This document shows, piece by piece, positions 8,572 to 17,878 of a DNA stretch of 64,000 nucleotides (the stretch's first letter is position 1; every line of letters starts with the position of its first letter). The stretch covers positions 682,001 through 746,000 of the forward strand of contig NZ_JAQQTF010000004.1 in NCBI RefSeq assembly GCF_028561275.1, read 5' to 3'. Made by a program: the position numbers and the translations under genes. This DNA is from Aureisphaera galaxeae (GTDB lineage Bacteria; Bacteroidota; Bacteroidia; Flavobacteriales; Flavobacteriaceae). The notes below the pieces were generated by a model. It saw nothing but the letters and a program-made list of their open reading frames with translations. It ran no database searches and had not been told where the DNA came from.

Positions 8572-8895
8572 ATGAAAAAGGAAACCTTATTTACATGGAC
8601 GGTACTGCTACTCATTACCGTTGCGATTTCTTGCAAAAGCAAGGATGCCGCGCAGGACAGCGAGAAGAATACGGTCATTGTGCAATTGCACGATAGCGAG
8701 TCGGTAGTGCAATTGGAAGAAAGCCATACCGAATATAGCCTTAAGAAGGAAAAGGTATTGAGTAGACCCATGCACATTTTCCTTTTCAGATTCAATTCAG
8801 AAAAAATCCAAAATACTGAGCTTGTCGAATTGTTGAAAAAATCCGATTTGGTAAAAGAAGCACAGCTAAATAGAAATGTAACCCTAAGAAACTAA
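8572..8895 (+). CDS. Lipoprotein resembling a free-standing subtilase propeptide
   Basis: 107 residues with a lipoprotein signal peptide (hydrophobic LLLITVAIS then Cys21). The mature part, about 80 residues, parallels the N-terminal pro-region of the S8 protease encoded 4 bases downstream: here VLSRPMHIFLFRFNSEKI and there LVSRPMNIWRLQLNPSSM, followed in both by a helix and an AQxNxxVxxR-like end. Subtilase pro-regions act as folding chaperone and inhibitor; a separate lipid-anchored copy could inhibit or tether the protease at the envelope (inference). No other domain is present. Confidence 0.65.
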   Translation: MKKETLFTWTVLLLITVAISCKSKDAAQDSEKNTVIVQLHDSESVVQLEESHTEYSLKKEKVLSRPMHIFLFRFNSEKIQNTELVELLKKSDLVKEAQLNRNVTLRN

Positions 8896-8899
8896 TGCT

Positions 8900-10516
8900 A
8901 TGAAAAAGTTTTTATTCCTTATCCTGTTTTGTGCCGCTTTCAGCTTGCACGCACAAGAACCCAACTACCTACGCCATGAAGTATTGGTGAAGTTAAGCAA
9001 AGATGTAACGGCAGACATGCTCTCCAGCGAAATGTCTTCGATGCAAATTACGAATGCTACATTAGTATCACGACCCATGAACATTTGGCGACTGCAATTG
9101 AATCCTTCCTCTATGGATGAAGGGGAAGCTGTAAGAACCTTATACAGTAATTCGAACGTATTGATTGCCCAGAAAAATCATATTGTGAGAAGCCGTGCCA
9201 CTCCTGATGACCCTCTTTTTGGAAATCAATGGCAATATTTTCAAGATGATGATAAGGACATTGATGCCGATGAAGCTTGGGACATAACCACAGGAGGAAC
9301 GACCATGAATGGAAATGTAATTGTTGCAGCCGTATTGGACGATGGAATCGATTTAAACCACGAGGACTTCGAAGATAACCTTTGGACCAACGAAGCCGAA
9401 ATTCCAGACAATGATATAGACGATGACAATAACAACTACGTAGATGACTACCAAGGTTGGAGTATCGTTACCAATGATGACAATATAGCTGGTGGAGGTC
9501 ATGGAACACCCGTAGCAGGTATCGTAGGTGCCAAAGGAAATAATGGGATCGGCGTGACAGGTGTAAACTGGGATGTAAAGGTCATGGTGATAAAGAACGA
9601 CTTCAATACCAACGAAGCGGCAGTTATTGAAGCTTATAGCTATGCATTGGAAGCCAGAATGCTATACAACTCCACTTCTGGAGCCGAAGGGGCTTTTGTG
9701 GTATCTACTAATGCTTCTTGGGGAGTGGATTTTGGAAATCCGGATGATGCCCCATTGTGGTGTGCGCTGTATGATACCCTTGGGGAAAATGGAATTTTAA
9801 GCTGCGGGGCTACTATTAATGACAATCAGAATGTCGATATCATTGGAGATTTGCCAACCGCCTGTCCTAGTGAATACCTTATTAGTGTGACCAATACTGA
9901 TATTACAGATAACAAGGTGCTTTTTGCCGGTTACGGCGCTGAAACCATCGATCTTGGTGCTCCTGGTGCAGGAGCGTACAATACAGCCCTAGGGAATACC
10001 TATGGTGGTTTTGGGGGTACTTCCGGAGCTACGCCGCACGTAACAGGAACCATTGCCTTGTTGTATTCGGCGCCTTGTCAGAATTTTGCCAACCTTGTAG
10101 ATGCCGATCCCGCCGCCGCTGCGAGGTTTGTACGCGATTTTATTCTTCAGGGAGTAGATCCCAACGAATCCTTGGAAGGTATTACCACTACCGGCGGAAG
10201 ATTGAACGTAAACAATGCCGTCCAGTTGTTAATGGATAACTGCGATGCCTTGGCAGTAAATGATTTTGAAGCAGATGCTAGTCTTATAAAACTATATCCC
10301 AATCCATCGCACGGATTGGTCTCTATTTCCCATCCTAGAAATGCGGCTATAACTAAGGTGAAGCTTCATAGTATGGATGGTAAGTTAATTACCGAATATC
10401 AAGACTTACCGAATGAAACCCTAGATGTCACCTCGCTTTCTGCAGGGATGTATATCTTGAATATCGTGTTTGAAGGTGAGTCCACGGTATACAATAAAGT
10501 GCTCATCAAAGAGTAA
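8900..10516 (+). CDS. Secreted S8 (subtilisin-like) serine protease with type IX sorting domain
   Basis: 538 residues. Signal peptide to about residue 19, an I9-like pro-region (about 25-100), then the peptidase domain with Asp147 in VLDDGID, His201 in GGGHGTPVAG and Ser375 in GGTSGATPH. Residues from about 455 form a C-terminal type A sorting domain (IKLYPNPSHG ... LSAGMYILNIVF ... NKVLIKE), which marks it for export by the type IX system and surface attachment or release. It is coupled to the propeptide-like lipoprotein gene just upstream and ends at a strong terminator. Confidence 0.93.
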   Translation: MKKFLFLILFCAAFSLHAQEPNYLRHEVLVKLSKDVTADMLSSEMSSMQITNATLVSRPMNIWRLQLNPSSMDEGEAVRTLYSNSNVLIAQKNHIVRSRATPDDPLFGNQWQYFQDDDKDIDADEAWDITTGGTTMNGNVIVAAVLDDGIDLNHEDFEDNLWTNEAEIPDNDIDDDNNNYVDDYQGWSIVTNDDNIAGGGHGTPVAGIVGAKGNNGIGVTGVNWDVKVMVIKNDFNTNEAAVIEAYSYALEARMLYNSTSGAEGAFVVSTNASWGVDFGNPDDAPLWCALYDTLGENGILSCGATINDNQNVDIIGDLPTACPSEYLISVTNTDITDNKVLFAGYGAETIDLGAPGAGAYNTALGNTYGGFGGTSGATPHVTGTIALLYSAPCQNFANLVDADPAAAARFVRDFILQGVDPNESLEGITTTGGRLNVNNAVQLLMDNCDALAVNDFEADASLIKLYPNPSHGLVSISHPRNAAITKVKLHSMDGKLITEYQDLPNETLDVTSLSAGMYILNIVFEGESTVYNKVLIKE

Positions 10517-10550
10517 GTAGAAAGGCCTAATTCTACTTATGCGTTGTAGG

Positions 10551-10583
10551 GGTTGCCGAAACTTTCGGTAGCCTCTTTTTTTT
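10551..10583 (+). terminator. Terminator of the S8 protease unit
   Basis: GGTTGCCGAAA pairs with TTTCGGTAGCC (10551-10573, two G-T pairs) and is followed by TCTTTTTTTT. Confidence 0.85.
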
Positions 10584-10702
10584 GAAAAAATATAGATTTA
10601 ATGAGGCTTTTATAGCACTCGATTCATCACTTTATTGGAAGGCCGAATTGCCATTTTTCGCATATTCTATTAAAAAATTACCAATTTTAATAATTGATAC
10701 CC

Positions 10703-10710
10703 TAAATTTG
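10703..10710 (+). promoter_or_regulatory. -7 element of the pyrR-pyrB operon
   Basis: TAAATTTG matches TAnnTTTG 30 bases before the pyrR start. No TTG is found 19 bases upstream, so only the -7 part is supported. Confidence 0.45.
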
Positions 10711-10739
10711 CATTCTGAATCATTATTCAGACACCTTCT

Positions 10740-11279
10740 ATGAGCCAAAAAGTGTTACTCAACGCAACCGAAGTAAACATCGCACTTCACCGCTTGGCTT
10801 GTCAATTAATAGAAAATCACGATACGTTCGAAAATACCGTTCTTGTGGGCATTCAGCCACGCGGAATATTCTTGGCAGAGCGCCTAAAAAGTCTCTTGGA
10901 GACCGAATACAAGATCAAGAATATTCAAATGGGGTATTTGGATATCACTTTCTACAGGGATGATTTCAGAAGGGGAGAAAAGACTTTAGAAGCCAATACG
11001 ACGAAGATCGATTTCATTGTAGAGGATAAAAAGGTGGTGTTTGTAGATGATGTATTGTACACGGGAAGGAGCATTAGAGCTGCACTAACGGCCATTCAAT
11101 CCTTTGGTAGACCCTTAGAGATTGAATTGCTTACGCTCATCGATAGAAGGTTTAGCAGGCATTTGCCCATACAGCCCGATTACAGAGGGCGACAGGTAGA
11201 TGCTATTAACGAAGAAAAAGTAAAGGTATGCTGGGTAGAGAACGAAGGGGAAGACGCCGTATACCTTATAAATAAATAG
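10740..11279 (+). CDS. pyrR: PyrR: pyr operon regulator / uracil phosphoribosyltransferase
   Basis: 179 residues, normal for PyrR. The PRPP-binding loop is VVFVDDVLYTGRSIRAAL, preceded by GIQPRGIFLAERL and DITFYRDDF, and followed by LIDRRFSRHLPIQPDYRGR. PyrR converts uracil and PRPP to UMP and in many bacteria binds pyr mRNA. It sits directly before pyrB with an 8-base gap. No clear anti-terminator hairpin is seen in the short leader, so regulation by RNA binding is not shown here. Confidence 0.94.
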   Translation: MSQKVLLNATEVNIALHRLACQLIENHDTFENTVLVGIQPRGIFLAERLKSLLETEYKIKNIQMGYLDITFYRDDFRRGEKTLEANTTKIDFIVEDKKVVFVDDVLYTGRSIRAALTAIQSFGRPLEIELLTLIDRRFSRHLPIQPDYRGRQVDAINEEKVKVCWVENEGEDAVYLINK

Positions 11280-11287
11280 CATTGCGA

Positions 11288-12226
11288 ATGAAGGAACTAA
11301 GTGTAAATCACTTACTGGGCATTAAATACATCACCGAAGATGACATTCAGCTCATTTTCGAAACGGCAGATCATTTCAAAGAAGTAATCAACCGTCCCAT
11401 CAAAAAAGTACCTTCCCTTCGAGACATTACCATTGCCAATCTGTTTTTCGAAAACAGTACCCGTACGCGACTATCCTTCGAATTGGCAGAAAAAAGACTT
11501 TCGGCAGATGTAGTCAACTTTTCCGCCGCCTCTTCTTCCGTAAAGAAAGGAGAGACCCTCATCGATACGGTAAATAATATCCTTTCTATGAAGGTAGATA
11601 TGGTAGTGATGCGCCATCCCAATCCTGGAGCAGGGGTATTTCTATCAAAACATATAGACGCGAGCATTGTAAATGCGGGAGATGGAGCCCATGAGCATCC
11701 CACACAAGCCTTATTGGATTGTTATTCCATTCGTGAACGATTGGGCGATGTAGCAGGAAAGAAAGTGGTGATCGTGGGAGATATTCTACACTCGAGAGTG
11801 GCATTGAGTAATATTTTTGCCCTTCAGAAACTAGGGGCAGAGGTGAAGGTTTGTGGCCCTAAAACGCTGATTCCAAAATATATAGATAAATTGGGAGTGG
11901 GAGTAGAGACCAATCTTCGCAAGGCGTTGAATTGGTGTGATGTAGCGAATATGCTTCGGGTTCAGAATGAGCGTATGGACATTAGCTATTTCCCAAGTAC
12001 CCGGGAATACACACAGCAGTTCGGATTGAACATGGAAATCTTGGAATCTTTGGACAAAGAGATCGTGGTAATGCACCCTGGACCTATTAATAGAGGGGTA
12101 GAAATCACTACCGAAGTGGCGGATAGTGGCCAGGCGATTATTCTAGACCAAGTCCAGAATGGAGTAGCGGTACGAATGTCGGTATTATATTTGCTGGCTT
12201 CCAAAATAAAACGTGATGAAGACTGA
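11288..12226 (+). CDS. pyrB: Aspartate carbamoyltransferase catalytic subunit
   Basis: About 312 residues. PyrB joins carbamoyl phosphate and aspartate in the first committed step of pyrimidine synthesis. Carbamoyl-phosphate site FFENSTRTRLSFELAEKRL, then HPTQALLDCYSI and, near the end, VMHPGPINRGVEI. The ATG at 11288 is preferred over the TTG two codons earlier. No pyrI regulatory chain follows. Its last 11 bases overlap the next ORF. Confidence 0.96.
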   Translation: MKELSVNHLLGIKYITEDDIQLIFETADHFKEVINRPIKKVPSLRDITIANLFFENSTRTRLSFELAEKRLSADVVNFSAASSSVKKGETLIDTVNNILSMKVDMVVMRHPNPGAGVFLSKHIDASIVNAGDGAHEHPTQALLDCYSIRERLGDVAGKKVVIVGDILHSRVALSNIFALQKLGAEVKVCGPKTLIPKYIDKLGVGVETNLRKALNWCDVANMLRVQNERMDISYFPSTREYTQQFGLNMEILESLDKEIVVMHPGPINRGVEITTEVADSGQAIILDQVQNGVAVRMSVLYLLASKIKRDED

Positions 12227-12551
12227 AAAGACTGAGAAATATACCCTCTTGGCAGATGATAGAAATGATTTTGATGGGTTTGTGAAGCATTTGGAAAGTG
12301 TAGTACCTAAAAAATTTGCAGAAGATCATTTGGTGATCGACCTTTCCTCGAATGAAACTTTAGAACTATCCCAACTGTTGGCGTTTATTAAGCTTTCCAC
12401 CTACCATAGATCTACCAAGCATTCTTTCGTTATTGTGAATCAAGGAGTGGATATTGATGAAATTCCCGATGAATTGGTTGTAGTTCCTACCCTTCAGGAA
12501 GCCGCCGATATCATTGAAATGGAAGAAATAGAGCGAGATCTAGGCTTTTAG
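12216..12551 (+). CDS. Small STAS-like conserved protein between pyrB and rnz
   Basis: About 111 residues, cytosolic, acidic. The order HLVIDLSSNETLELSQLLAFIKLSTYHRSTKH then SFVIVNQG and VPTLQEAADIIEMEEIERDL resembles a STAS/anti-sigma-antagonist fold (beta strand, helix, beta strand, helix), but the phosphorylatable Ser/Thr motif is not convincing. ATG at 12216 is chosen over the GTG one codon earlier; it overlaps the pyrB end by 11 bases. The family is common beside rnz in flavobacteria as I recall; function unknown. Confidence 0.7.
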   Translation: MKTEKTEKYTLLADDRNDFDGFVKHLESVVPKKFAEDHLVIDLSSNETLELSQLLAFIKLSTYHRSTKHSFVIVNQGVDIDEIPDELVVVPTLQEAADIIEMEEIERDLGF

Positions 12552-12630
12552 CAATTGATGATTTACGATTGACAATTGTTGATTTATGATTCTCTATCGA
12601 CTATAAACTAATGGTTTTACTCGCGAAATT

Positions 12631-12698
12631 CACACTTAAAATTTAAAACTCAACACTTAAAATTTAAAACCTAACACCTAAAATTTAACACTTAACAC
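12631..12698 (+). repeat. Degenerate ACACTTAAAATTTAAAAC repeat
   Basis: Three to four imperfect copies of a unit near 20 bases (CACTTAAAATTTAAAACTCA, AACACTTAAAATTTAAAACC, AACACCTAAAATTTAACAC) fill the spacer up to rnz. A separate stretch at 12552-12605 repeats GATTTACGATTGACAATTGT-like words. Confidence 0.75.
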
Positions 12699-12707
12699 TA
12701 GTAATTA

Positions 12708-13613
12708 ATGAAGTTAACAATCCTTGGCTGCCATTCTGCAACACCCCGATGGGATGCAAACGCTACTGCACAAGTATTGGAAATGCGAGGACATTTATTC
12801 CTGATAGATTGTGGCGAGGGAACCCAAGTTCAGCTGAGGAGGTTTAAGGTTAAGTTTGCTCGGATCAAACACATTTTCATATCCCATCTGCATGGAGATC
12901 ATTTTTTCGGATTGGTAGGACTTATCTCGACATTTCGTCTGTTGGGACGTGAAGCCGAATTGCACGTATATGGCCCTAAAGGCATTAAAGAGGCAGTAAC
13001 GCTTCAATTAAAATTGGGAAAGAGCTGGACGAACTTCCCATTGTTGTTTCATGAACTGGAAAGTGATGCTCCTGAGCTCATTTTTGAAGATGAAAAACTT
13101 TCGGTTACTACCATTCCATTAAAACATAGGGTATATGCCAATGGTTTTCTGTTTCAGGAAAAGCCTGCAGAACGAGGGCTGAACGTAGAAAAAGCAAAGG
13201 AACTGAAGGTAGAGATGAGCTATTTCCGAAAAATAAAACAGGGAGCCGATGGTATTACCGAAGACGGTACCATCATTCCTAATGCTGAAATTACGTACGA
13301 TCCGCCACCTACAAAAGCCTACGCCTATTGTAGCGACACTTCTTATTTTCCAAGTATTGCTCCACAAATAAAAGGCGTTACGGCCCTATACCATGAATCT
13401 ACCTTCTTGGATAAGGAACAGCATTTAGCCGAAAAGACCGAGCACAGTACGGCTAAGGAAGCCGCCACCATCGCTAAAAGTGCTGAGGTTGGCACCTTGA
13501 TTTTGGGCCACTATAGCGGACGTTATGGAGAATTAGAACCTTTCCGGACCGAGGCTCAGGAAATCTTCGAATCGGTGGAATTGGCCGAAGATGGAAAGGT
13601 GTTTGAGTTTTAG
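12708..13613 (+). CDS. rnz: Ribonuclease Z
   Basis: 301 residues of the metallo-beta-lactamase fold. The zinc motif ISHLHGDHFFGL is canonical; further ligands lie in YCSDTSYF, in YHESTF and in LILGHYSGRYG near the C-terminus, the short-form RNase Z pattern. The enzyme cuts the 3' trailer of tRNA precursors. Start ATG at 12708 gives the family N-terminus (LTILGCHSATP). Confidence 0.94.
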   Translation: MKLTILGCHSATPRWDANATAQVLEMRGHLFLIDCGEGTQVQLRRFKVKFARIKHIFISHLHGDHFFGLVGLISTFRLLGREAELHVYGPKGIKEAVTLQLKLGKSWTNFPLLFHELESDAPELIFEDEKLSVTTIPLKHRVYANGFLFQEKPAERGLNVEKAKELKVEMSYFRKIKQGADGITEDGTIIPNAEITYDPPPTKAYAYCSDTSYFPSIAPQIKGVTALYHESTFLDKEQHLAEKTEHSTAKEAATIAKSAEVGTLILGHYSGRYGELEPFRTEAQEIFESVELAEDGKVFEF

Positions 13614-13696
13614 ATTTTCGGAAATTCCTATACATTTGGAATAGGATTTGTACGAATTTAGAACCGATACACACATTTCTATATTCTTAAAAGTTT

Positions 13697-14404
13697 TTAA
13701 TTCCCCTTCAGAACCTCAATAACCCCTTCCTTATAACTCGCCCCTATAGGCAATTCAGTTTCGTTAATTTCCACGTCAACCTTGGTAAAAGCGGTTACTT
13801 TGGCCGAATTCACGATAAAGGATCGGTGAATTCGCAAGAACCCGTTGGGTAGTTTACTTTCAAACTGGGAAAGGGATTCCTTGGTCATGATTCTCTGGTC
13901 GTCCGTATGTATGCGCACATAATCCTTCACGCTTTCTACATATAAAATATCATGGAAACGAATCTTTACGAATTTCTTGTTCGCATTTACATAGATATGA
14001 TCATTAACAGCCTGCGGTTCCTGCGAATGGTTGCTAGCACTCGATCCCATGAGGTGCTTGCACTTGTTCACCGCCTTGAAGAATCGGGTAAAGGAAATAG
14101 GTTTTAAAAGATAATCTACCACATCCAATTCGTAGCTTTCCAGGGCATAGTTTCGGTAGGCCGTGGTAAAGATCACCTTGGGAGGATTGTGTAAGGATTT
14201 CAGAAAATCGATCCCCGAAACCAAAGGCATTTCAATATCCAAAAAGATGAGGTCGATAGCATCTGTTTGCAGCACAGTAGTAGCTTCCACAGGGTTTGGA
14301 AAAGTTGTGATAAGTTCCAAATCGGGAATCTGATCCACATGCGATTGTATCACTTGCAGCGCCAGCGGCTCATCGTCTATTGCTATACATCTTAGCTTCG
14401 TCAT
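13697..14404 (-). CDS. LytTR-type response regulator
   Basis: 235 residues. N-terminal receiver domain (CIAIDDEPLALQVI, phosphoacceptor in LIFLDIEMPLVSG, conserved Thr in VIFTTAYRNYALES) and C-terminal LytTR DNA-binding domain (DILYVESVKDYVRIHTDD, then LPNGFLRIHRSFIVN). It is one base downstream of its histidine kinase, so the two are one operon. The likely targets are the divergently transcribed ankyrin/serine hydrolase genes (inference from position). Confidence 0.93.
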   Translation of the reverse strand: MTKLRCIAIDDEPLALQVIQSHVDQIPDLELITTFPNPVEATTVLQTDAIDLIFLDIEMPLVSGIDFLKSLHNPPKVIFTTAYRNYALESYELDVVDYLLKPISFTRFFKAVNKCKHLMGSSASNHSQEPQAVNDHIYVNANKKFVKIRFHDILYVESVKDYVRIHTDDQRIMTKESLSQFESKLPNGFLRIHRSFIVNSAKVTAFTKVDVEINETELPIGASYKEGVIEVLKGN

Positions 14405-14405
14405 C

Positions 14406-15488
14406 TTATTGTAAATCTATGGATAATTTCACCCAATAACTATCCTGGGCATCTTTGGCTTCCAATTCGTATTGATTGGGATAATTAAGTTCCAATTGTC
14501 GCCTCAAATTGGCGATCCCAATACCCGAATTACCATTGTTCATTTCAATTCCTTCCGGTTTACTGTTGAAAACGGAAAAGGAAAGCTTTTGACTTTGTAC
14601 CAACAAATGAATGTGAATCTTAGCATTTTCCGGACTCCCGCTAGATCCATGCTTAAATGCATTTTCAACCAAAGGAAGCAGTAGGAGTGGAGCAATGGGA
14701 GTAGAGGGTTCATCTACCGAATGTTCGAAAATCAAATCCAGATCATCCCCATAACGCAGGCTTTCCAAATCTAAGAACCCCTGTATGAGTTCAATTTCTT
14801 TTTCAACAGGGATGGTGGGCTCATCGCTTTGATACAAGATAAAATCCAACAGTTCCGATAGTTTTAATACTACCTGAGGTGCTAAATCGGATTTTGAAAG
14901 GGTCAGGGCGTAAAGATTATTCAGGGTATTGAACAGAAAGTGCGGCTGAATCTGTGCTTTCAGGAATTTCAATTCGTTTTTTGCCTTCTCCTTATATAGC
15001 ACTTCAATTTCGTGCTTTTCTTCAAACCGCTTTTTTATCGTTTTAATAATGAGCATGATCAAAGCATACATATACACCGCTGGAAAGTATACGGCAAAGA
15101 GGTAAGGAACATCCCAAAGGATCTCCCAAAGGGATTCTTGGGTAAAATCTTCCCTAAACAAGGGCTCTGCAATGTATACAACCGTACATCGTGCTATGAC
15201 GGCTAAAAGGTAAATGGACAGAAAAAGGGAAAGAGCAAAAGCCCCATATCTCTTTTTGAATAGCAACTTAGGTACTTGATAGTAATTGAGGAAGTAAGCT
15301 GCAGCTAGCTGTGCCGGAAGCATGGCTATATTGTTGTAAAAGTGGTTCAAAGTTCCAGTACTCAGGAAGGCCGATAAAGAGAATGTCCCCAAAAGAAACA
15401 CCCAAAACAGGATATGGGAAGGGACACGATACTGGAGAATACGATCTATGAGCCGAGGTTGGGATTTCATGAGGGCTAAGGTAACCAT
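14406..15488 (-). CDS. LytS-type sensor histidine kinase
   Basis: Up to 360 residues. Four membrane segments in the first 160 residues with short loops and no sensor domain, then the His_kinase domain (LKAQIQPHFLFNTLNNLYAL, His in the QPHFLFN box) and an HATPase region (LLLPLVENAFKHG, GIGIANLRRQL). This is the standard partner of LytTR regulators in Bacteroidota. A start six codons later (ATG at 15470) is equally likely. Confidence 0.92.
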   Translation of the reverse strand: MVTLALMKSQPRLIDRILQYRVPSHILFWVFLLGTFSLSAFLSTGTLNHFYNNIAMLPAQLAAAYFLNYYQVPKLLFKKRYGAFALSLFLSIYLLAVIARCTVVYIAEPLFREDFTQESLWEILWDVPYLFAVYFPAVYMYALIMLIIKTIKKRFEEKHEIEVLYKEKAKNELKFLKAQIQPHFLFNTLNNLYALTLSKSDLAPQVVLKLSELLDFILYQSDEPTIPVEKEIELIQGFLDLESLRYGDDLDLIFEHSVDEPSTPIAPLLLLPLVENAFKHGSSGSPENAKIHIHLLVQSQKLSFSVFNSKPEGIEMNNGNSGIGIANLRRQLELNYPNQYELEAKDAQDSYWVKLSIDLQ

Positions 15489-15645
15489 TAGACGGATTTC
15501 TTATTCCATATTTCTGTGCACGTGGGATAACGACCCATAGAAAGCGGTTTTTGAATGATAAACAGCGTTTTTTGTTAAAATCGGGTTTCTATGGGTAGAA
15601 AAAGGTTGTTGGTCTTCTTTTTTTAAAATGTATTAAACCGCGATA

Positions 15646-15653
15646 TACTTTTG
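15646..15653 (+). promoter_or_regulatory. -7 element before the ankyrin gene
   Basis: TACTTTTG matches TAnnTTTG. It implies a transcript start near 15660, which decides against an ATG at 15656 and for ATG 15704 as start of the ankyrin protein. Confidence 0.5.
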
Positions 15654-15703
15654 ACATGCATTCGAGTGACAATAAAAACATTCATCAATATAAATCGAAC
15701 TTT

Positions 15704-16669
15704 ATGAAAACCATAATCACAATCATTACCCTTCTCATAGCTGGTATAAGCATGAACTACGCCCAAAGCTGCGAGGATTTATTGTTGGCAGTTCAGGACA
15801 ACAATGTTGAAAAAGTAAAAACCCTTTTAAATACCCAGAACCCAAATTGTAAATTTAATAGTAGACTTCAGCCTCGTACGCCCCTGGGAATGGCAGCAAC
15901 GAATGGAAACGTACGCATTGCTAAACTATTGGTAGCTTCGGGAGCTAAGGTTTCTTATCGCCATTCCAACGATGCCAGTGCCCTCATGATCGCCGCCCAA
16001 GGCGGGCATTTTGAATTTGCCAAGTATTTGGTAGATCAAGGAGCGAACGTAAAGAAGAAGATTAGCGGTGATGGAACACCTTTGATTTCGGCGGTACGTG
16101 GTGGAAATATCGATATCGTCCGCTTATTTCTTGAGCGCGGTGCTAACCCCAATGTAGAGGTAGATGGCGACGGAAATGCCATGATCTGGGCGGGTGGTTG
16201 TGACGATCCAGCTATTTTGAAACTACTCATGAAGTATTCCGGCGATATCGATAAGGAAACCAAAGGCGACGGAACTGCTTTAATTCGTGCTGCTGGCGGG
16301 GGTAAACTAACAGTGGTAAAAGCCCTGGTAGAAATGGGGGCCGATGTAAACAAAGCCAGTGATGGGGATGGCAACCCTTTAATAGCTGCTTCTCGAGGAG
16401 GACATCTGGAGATCGTTAAGTTCTTGGTCGATGCTGGTGCTGAAGTTGACGCCCATGTTCGCGGAGATGAAACTCCATTGATAGGTGCTGCTTGGTCGGG
16501 ACATTTAGAAGTGGTTAAATATCTAGTTTCCCAAGGAGCCGATGTAAACAAAACGGTACGGGATAGTTTTTCATTGAATTCTGAACGTCGGAATCCATTA
16601 AAAATGGCACGTCGTGGCAATCATGATGAGGTGGTGAGGTACCTTTTAAGTAAAGGAGCAAAAGACTAA
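15704..16669 (+). CDS. Secreted ankyrin-repeat protein
   Basis: 321 residues with a Sec signal peptide (MKTIITIITLLIAGISMNYA). The mature protein is almost all ankyrin repeats, about eight units of 33 residues; clear ones are TPLGMAATNGNVRIAKLLVA, SALMIAAQGGHFEFAKYLVD and TPLIGAAWSGHLEVVKYLVS. Several units carry a GDGxPLI/GDGTALI turn. Secreted ankyrin proteins act as binding scaffolds; the partner is unknown. It heads a co-directional set with a serine hydrolase 10 bases downstream, divergent from the LytS/LytTR pair. Confidence 0.88.
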   Translation: MKTIITIITLLIAGISMNYAQSCEDLLLAVQDNNVEKVKTLLNTQNPNCKFNSRLQPRTPLGMAATNGNVRIAKLLVASGAKVSYRHSNDASALMIAAQGGHFEFAKYLVDQGANVKKKISGDGTPLISAVRGGNIDIVRLFLERGANPNVEVDGDGNAMIWAGGCDDPAILKLLMKYSGDIDKETKGDGTALIRAAGGGKLTVVKALVEMGADVNKASDGDGNPLIAASRGGHLEIVKFLVDAGAEVDAHVRGDETPLIGAAWSGHLEVVKYLVSQGADVNKTVRDSFSLNSERRNPLKMARRGNHDEVVRYLLSKGAKD

Positions 16670-16679
16670 TCCACCCTTT

Positions 16680-17804
16680 ATGAATCCGGTTAATATATCA
16701 AAAATCCTCTTTTTGGTAACGGCGCTTTGTATAATGTCTTCCTGTTATGCACAGACTTTACCAACCAAAAAGGGGATTGTATTGCATTTGGACAGTTTGG
16801 TGAAAAAGCAACAGGCCGAAAGGAACATTCCCAGTCTTGCTGTAGGCATTGTAAAAGATGGTAAAGTGGTTTTAGCAAAGGGCTACGGTTATGCCAATGT
16901 GGAAGAAAAAATCAAGGCCGACGGGCATACGGTATATCAATTGGGTTCAGTAACCAAAATGTTCACAGGTCATTTGCTAGCTTCTCTGATACTTCAGGAT
17001 AAAATGCAGCTTTCAGATACTTTGTCGAACTATTTTCCGACTTCCCTTGAATTTCCAGTTGGCCGCAAGGGACAGGTGGTGACGATTCGGGATATTGCAA
17101 CGCATTCTTCGGAGTTTCCCAGATATCCTGTTAATTTAAAACGAACCGATCCTTATCCTATAGATGGATACTCCAAAGAAGAACTATTGAAGGGAATTTC
17201 TAGAGTGAAGTTGCGTAAAGAAATCGGCAAAAAATATAAATATTCCAATTTTGGCTATGGAGTATTGGGAATAGCCATGGAAAACCGAATGGGGAAGGAG
17301 CTTTCAGGCCTTATGCATGACGAGATTTTTTCAAAATATGGAATGAATAATTCGTCTTTGATGCTAAATGAAGGGATACAGCAAAAACTAGCGACCCCTT
17401 ATCTAGAAGTTTCTCCCTTAACCCAAACCGAACCATGGAATATGGAAGCTCTAGCTGGTGCTGGTAATTTGTTCAGTTCCGTGACAGACCTTACTCAGTT
17501 CATGTTGGCCCTATTAAAGGAGGGTGCCATAAATAAGATACAACAGACTCCGTATTTACAGATAAATGATTCCTGGAGTTATGGTTTGGGCTGTTTTATT
17601 GTCGATTCCAAGAAACGAAACACGCCGGTCATCTATCATGGAGGCGATATAGATGGTTATGCGTCTTCTTTATCCCTATATCCCGAATATGGGTTGGGTT
17701 TTGTTATTCTTACCAATTGGGGCGAAGGACAAAGCATAGGACAGGCATTCGAAACCATTAGCAAGGAAATTGTAGACCACTATCTAGGAAAAATAGACGA
17801 TTAG
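16680..17804 (+). CDS. Serine hydrolase, class C beta-lactamase / PBP4* family
   Basis: 374 residues. N-terminal signal (LFLVTALCIMSSCYAQ) that could be cleaved at YAQ or lipidated at the cysteine. SxxK motif in QLGSVTKMFTG, YxN motif in KYSNFGYGVLG, and HGGDIDGYAS in the place of KTG, as in esterase/peptidase members of the family. The enzyme therefore probably hydrolyses esters or D-amino-acid peptides in the periplasm rather than drugs. It lies 10 bases after the ankyrin gene, likely co-transcribed. Confidence 0.9.
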   Translation: MNPVNISKILFLVTALCIMSSCYAQTLPTKKGIVLHLDSLVKKQQAERNIPSLAVGIVKDGKVVLAKGYGYANVEEKIKADGHTVYQLGSVTKMFTGHLLASLILQDKMQLSDTLSNYFPTSLEFPVGRKGQVVTIRDIATHSSEFPRYPVNLKRTDPYPIDGYSKEELLKGISRVKLRKEIGKKYKYSNFGYGVLGIAMENRMGKELSGLMHDEIFSKYGMNNSSLMLNEGIQQKLATPYLEVSPLTQTEPWNMEALAGAGNLFSSVTDLTQFMLALLKEGAINKIQQTPYLQINDSWSYGLGCFIVDSKKRNTPVIYHGGDIDGYASSLSLYPEYGLGFVILTNWGEGQSIGQAFETISKEIVDHYLGKIDD

Positions 17805-17878
17805 GGACATAGCGGTCTCCTATGCCCGAAAGAATCCCGTATTTTAGCTAAAAGGAATTTCATTTATAAATGTTCGCT

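Noticed and set aside
16036-16620. 194-codon minus-strand frame inside the ankyrin gene
   Set aside because: Shadow of the repeats: it repeats every 33 residues like the real protein and has no promoter or start signal of its own.
16680-17804. Beta-lactam resistance determinant
   Set aside because: SxxK and YxN are present, but the third motif is HGG in place of KTG, which is the pattern of esterase or peptidase members.
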